NCBI GenBank assembly: GCA_002308775.1
Contig: DBVT01000061.1
Coordinates: forward strand, 4,788-14,287
Origin: Mageeibacillus sp. UBA1257
GTDB taxonomy: Bacteria; Bacillota; Clostridia; UBA1212; UBA1257
DNA: 9,500 nt
Direction: 5' to 3'
Shown here: piece after piece, positions 6,851-9,500 of the stretch
How the letters are laid out: the number at the start of each line of letters is the position of its first letter
Numbering within the stretch: the first letter of the stretch is position 1
Notes under the pieces: model-generated
Seen by the model: only the letters and a program-made list of their open reading frames with translations
Database searches by the model: none
What the model was told of the DNA's origin: nothing
Translations under genes and position numbers: made by a program

Positions 6851-8953
6851 ATGAACGAATATGATTCTTTAAGGATCGAAAAATTGAGAAAAAGGGCGGT
6901 TCGCCCTCAGATAGATTTTCAGGGTATGTATTTTGATTTTTTCAGAAGATACTCTGAAAATCTCTTTTTGACAGATGCAAACGAAAGATACGCGGACGCT
7001 TTTGCTTTCGCGCTTGAAAACGCGGAGCCTTCGATAGACGAAGGTGAACTGATCGTCGGAAAGCCGTATCATCCGCTCCCCGAATGTAAAAGGGCTCAGA
7101 TGGAAAGCCTTAGACCTGTCATCGACGGTTTCGTCGGCATGAACGGTCAGGATTCACATATGACAGTGGATCTCGACCTGCTTCTTTCAAAAGGCATAAA
7201 GGGCGTCATCGAAATGATCGACGGGTACGAGGCGAAAGCGGATGAGAGCAAGAGATCTTTTTACGAATGCTGCAGGAAATGCCTTCAGGCAGTATGCTCT
7301 TTTTCCGGAAGATATGCCGTCAAAGCAGAAAAACTCGCCGCGGAATGCGGTGATGCGATCAGAAAAAGAGAACTTGAAAAGATAGCCGAAATATGCAGAA
7401 AGGTGCCGGAAAACGGAGCGGAGACGTTTTACGAGGCTGTACAAAGCGTCTGCTTTTTGAATTACTGCCTCTCGTTCGATCCCGCGAGATACTATTCCGC
7501 GCAGCAATTCCAGCTCGGCCGTCCCGACAGATATCTGCTGAGATATTACGAAAAAGATACGGAAGAAGGCAGACTGGACGACGGATCTGCGCAGGTGCTG
7601 CTGGACTGCATGGCGATACAGATAAATAACAGAGTCCAAAGGGGTCTTTCGAGCGGATACATGGTCGGAGGCAGGGACAAAAACGGCAAGGTCGTCGCGA
7701 ATGATCTTACAATGATGTGCATGCAGGTGATAGACGATATCAGGCTCGTATATCCTTCCGTGGGACTTTGTTATACAAAAGGTATGCCCGAAGAATATCT
7801 TAAAAAGGCGTGCGATATACTGTCTCACGGCAGATCGCATCCGGCTGTCTTCAACGACGATCTGATAACGGAAGGCTTAAAATATTACGGCGTTCCGGAA
7901 GAGGAAGCACATGATTATATCCATTCCACATGCGTTGAGATCACTCCGATCGCGTCATCGAATATCTGGGTCGCGAGCCCTTATACGAATATGCCCCAAC
8001 TGCTGCTCGATATACTGGACAGGGAATACGAGAATATGGACAGCCTGTACGATGCGTATTTTAAGCACCTTGACGAGGTGATCAGGATACATTTGGACGA
8101 GCAGCTCGCGATGAGAGAAAACCGTAAAAATCACGGCCTCCATCCGCTGCTTTCATGCTTTGTAAACGACTGTTTAGAGCGCGGAGCCGACATAGACAAC
8201 GGTGGCGCAAGATACAGATGGATAATGCCCAGCTTTGTCGGAATAGCCAATCTGACAGACTGTTTTTACGCGATAAAAAAGGTCATTTTCGAAAAGAAAG
8301 AGATGACTTTCGCTGAACTTAAAAAGTATCTCGATTCGAATTTCGAAGGTGCCGATGATATACGGGCAAGGCTTTTGGAAGGCGTCGAAAAATACGGAAA
8401 CAATATACGCGAGGTCGATGAGATATTCTCGATGATAACTGAGCATATTACGGCAGAATGCGAGAAATATAGAGACGAAAAGACAGGTTTCCACCTCGTT
8501 CCCAGCGCTTTTTGCTGGATAATGCACGAACAATTCGGCAGAGAGACCGGAGCGACGCCGGACGGAAGAGCAGCAGGTTTTCCGCTCGGAGACGGTTCGG
8601 GAGCTTGCCAGGGAAGAGAGAAAAACGGTCCCACTTCGTCAGTTCTTTCTTCTACCAGCTGGAAGCACGGAAAGTTCATCGGCGGCGTGGCGGTGAATAT
8701 GAAATTCACGAAAAAGGTTTTCACGAAGGATTCATGCGCGAAAGTCGCGACGCTTATCAAAACGTATATCGAAAGAGGCGGATTCGAGATGCAGATCAAT
8801 GTCGTTGACAGAGAGACGCTCGAGGACGCGAGAATACATCCCGAAATGCACAGAGACCTCGTCGTCAGGATAGGCGGATACAGCGACTATTTCGTCTGTC
8901 TCTCTCCCCGGATGCAGGCGGAGGTCATCCTGAGGACCGCTCACGAAGAATGA
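6851..8953 (+). CDS. Glycyl radical enzyme, dehydratase/lyase type, substrate unknown
   Basis: A 700-residue member of the pyruvate formate-lyase superfamily, which uses a backbone glycyl radical to make a cysteine thiyl radical for anaerobic C-C, C-O, C-N or C-S cleavage. Seen: the active-site loop STCVEIT with Cys361 and Glu363, the segment GADIDNGGARY (445-455), TPDGRAAGFPLGDGSG (569-584), and the glycyl radical motif VRIGGYSDYF with Gly676 as the probable radical site, then QAEVILRTAH near the C-terminus. The 315-residue Cys-to-Gly distance fits the family. Cys-x-Glu is known from glycerol/diol dehydratases, choline lyase and related eliminases, whereas pyruvate formate-lyase has Cys-Cys, so I infer a dehydratase or lyase. 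At 700 residues it is shorter than most characterised eliminases (about 780-850); the N-terminus looks intact, with ELIVG at 66-70, so the shortening seems internal. No radical SAM activase is adjacent. GGAG at 6838-6841 supports the start. Confidence 0.9.
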   Translation: MNEYDSLRIEKLRKRAVRPQIDFQGMYFDFFRRYSENLFLTDANERYADAFAFALENAEPSIDEGELIVGKPYHPLPECKRAQMESLRPVIDGFVGMNGQDSHMTVDLDLLLSKGIKGVIEMIDGYEAKADESKRSFYECCRKCLQAVCSFSGRYAVKAEKLAAECGDAIRKRELEKIAEICRKVPENGAETFYEAVQSVCFLNYCLSFDPARYYSAQQFQLGRPDRYLLRYYEKDTEEGRLDDGSAQVLLDCMAIQINNRVQRGLSSGYMVGGRDKNGKVVANDLTMMCMQVIDDIRLVYPSVGLCYTKGMPEEYLKKACDILSHGRSHPAVFNDDLITEGLKYYGVPEEEAHDYIHSTCVEITPIASSNIWVASPYTNMPQLLLDILDREYENMDSLYDAYFKHLDEVIRIHLDEQLAMRENRKNHGLHPLLSCFVNDCLERGADIDNGGARYRWIMPSFVGIANLTDCFYAIKKVIFEKKEMTFAELKKYLDSNFEGADDIRARLLEGVEKYGNNIREVDEIFSMITEHITAECEKYRDEKTGFHLVPSAFCWIMHEQFGRETGATPDGRAAGFPLGDGSGACQGREKNGPTSSVLSSTSWKHGKFIGGVAVNMKFTKKVFTKDSCAKVATLIKTYIERGGFEMQINVVDRETLEDARIHPEMHRDLVVRIGGYSDYFVCLSPRMQAEVILRTAHEE

Positions 8954-8971
8954 AAAAAAGATAACAAAATC

Positions 8972-8990
8972 CGGGTAAAATTTTTACCTG
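8972..8990. repeat. Perfect-core palindrome upstream of the glmS -35 box
   Basis: GGTAAA ATT TTTACC (8974-8988) is a 6-3-6 inverted repeat, extended by a G-T and a C-G pair to 8972-8990. It lies 18 bases past the stop of the glycyl radical enzyme and five bases before the glmS -35. No T-run follows on the + strand, so it is a poor intrinsic terminator by itself; it may be an operator or a weak mRNA 3' hairpin. Confidence 0.4.
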
Positions 8991-8995
8991 AATAA

Positions 8996-9025
8996 TTGAA
9001 AGAAACGCCTCTCTGAGAGTATAAT
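8996..9025 (+). promoter_or_regulatory. Sigma-A promoter of glmS
   Basis: TTGAAA (8996-9001) and TATAAT (9020-9025) are separated by 18 bases. The predicted start is near 9032, leaving a leader of about 23 bases that carries the AGGGAGG ribosome binding site (9041-9047). Confidence 0.72.
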
Positions 9026-9053
9026 TGTATTAACTCTTTCAGGGAGGTTTTTT
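9008..9053 (+). terminator. Terminator-like inverted repeat overlapping the glmS promoter and ribosome binding site
   Basis: CCTCTCTGAGAG (9008-9019) can pair over 12 positions, two of them G-U, with CTTTCAGGGAGG (9036-9047), and six T residues (9048-9053) follow directly. This has the form of an intrinsic terminator for transcripts arriving from the glycyl radical enzyme gene. The 16-base loop contains the glmS -10 box, and the right arm is the glmS ribosome binding site. Confidence 0.5.
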
Positions 9054-9054
9054 C

Positions 9055-9500
9055 ATGTGCGGAATAGTAGGATATTCTGGTAAAAAAGACGCGAGGAATA
9101 TTTTGATCTCAGGGCTGGAGCTTCTGGAATACAGAGGCTATGACAGCGCGGGCATTGCCCTTGTAAAGGACGGAGAAGTAAATATTTACAAAGACAAAGG
9201 AAGAGTGGAGCATCTTAAGGAGATCACCGATTACAGTTACAAGACGAATGTCGGTATCGGCCATACCAGATGGGCGACCCACGGCGTTCCGAATATGGTA
9301 AATTCTCATCCTCACAGATCGGCGGGCGGCCGTTTTACCATAGTCCACAACGGAGTGATAGAAAATTACAAACAGATAAAGATCAAATACCTCAGCGATT
9401 ACTCATTCAGATCATCGACTGATACAGAAGTAGTTGCGGATCTGATTGAATATTTTTCGCGTAAAATGGACACGATGAAGGCGATCCTCAAGGCATTCAA
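9055..9500 (+). CDS. glmS: Glucosamine-6-phosphate synthase, N-terminal part (3' end outside window)
   Basis: Glutamine-fructose-6-phosphate aminotransferase, which makes glucosamine-6-phosphate for peptidoglycan and other amino sugars. The 148 visible codons are most of the class II glutamine amidotransferase domain: MCGIVGY with the N-terminal nucleophile Cys2 (exposed after Met removal), LEYRGYDSAGIA (24-35), GHTRWATHG (69-77), HNGVIENY (98-105) and STDTEVVA (121-128). The family is about 600 residues, so roughly three quarters, including both sugar-isomerase domains, lies beyond the window. AGGGAGG at 9041-9047 is an ideal ribosome binding site. Other Ntn amidotransferases share parts of this pattern, but the HTRWATHG and YRGYDSAG combination is typical of GlmS. 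The short leader leaves no room for a glmS ribozyme. Confidence 0.95.
   Translation, partial: MCGIVGYSGKKDARNILISGLELLEYRGYDSAGIALVKDGEVNIYKDKGRVEHLKEITDYSYKTNVGIGHTRWATHGVPNMVNSHPHRSAGGRFTIVHNGVIENYKQIKIKYLSDYSFRSSTDTEVVADLIEYFSRKMDTMKAILKAF

Noticed and set aside
6851..8953. Annotation of the glycyl radical enzyme as pyruvate formate-lyase (pflB)
   Set aside because: The active-site loop has Cys-Val-Glu, not the Cys-Cys pair needed for pyruvate formate-lyase, so the symbol would mislead.
8954..9054. glmS ribozyme, expected before glmS in many Gram-positive bacteria
   Set aside because: The predicted leader is only about 23 bases and the whole gap is 101 bases, too short for the roughly 150-base or longer ribozyme.

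Overview
The window looks like a chromosomal segment from an anaerobic, low-to-moderate GC Gram-positive bacterium, most likely a gut or rumen clostridium. The reasons are strong AGGAGG-type ribosome binding sites, sigma-A type TTGACA/TATAAT promoters, heavy use of AGA arginine codons, a lipoprotein signal peptide of Firmicute style, and a glycyl radical enzyme, which is an oxygen-sensitive class. This placement is an inference from style, not from a database match. All eight confident genes lie on the + strand and no mobile element, RNA gene or CRISPR array is visible.

Layout: the 3' part of tyrS (tyrosyl-tRNA synthetase) runs to 648. A cytoplasmic alpha/beta hydrolase esterase (692-1498) and a surface lipoprotein of the sialate O-acetylesterase type (1536-3161) follow with short gaps and end at an intrinsic terminator (about 3183-3227). 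A GH32 fructan/sucrose hydrolase (3298-4845) has its own extended -10 promoter with a palindrome at the predicted transcription start. Two polytopic membrane proteins (4949-5767 and 5828-6817) come next. They look like diverged paralogues; the second carries an N-terminal zinc ribbon and is preceded by a consensus-perfect promoter. A compact glycyl radical enzyme of unknown substrate (6851-8953) sits 33 bases behind the zinc-ribbon gene and probably shares its transcript. The 5' end of glmS begins at 9055 and runs off the window.

How the genes may work together: the two esterases of different fold and location (cell surface and cytoplasm) plus the GH32 enzyme suggest removal of acetyl groups from, and hydrolysis of, plant or host carbohydrates. 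No transporter or regulator is present, so the substrate cannot be fixed. The glycyl radical enzyme has the Cys-x-Glu motif of dehydratases/lyases rather than the Cys-Cys pair of pyruvate formate-lyase, and no activating enzyme is adjacent. tyrS and glmS are housekeeping genes flanking this accessory block.

The most unusual non-coding structure is just before glmS: an inverted repeat followed by six T residues behaves like a terminator for incoming transcription, yet it holds the glmS -10 box in its loop and the glmS ribosome binding site in its right arm. I did not find a clearly new multi-gene system; the best candidates for new biology are the orphan glycyl radical enzyme, the membrane paralogue pair and this composite element.
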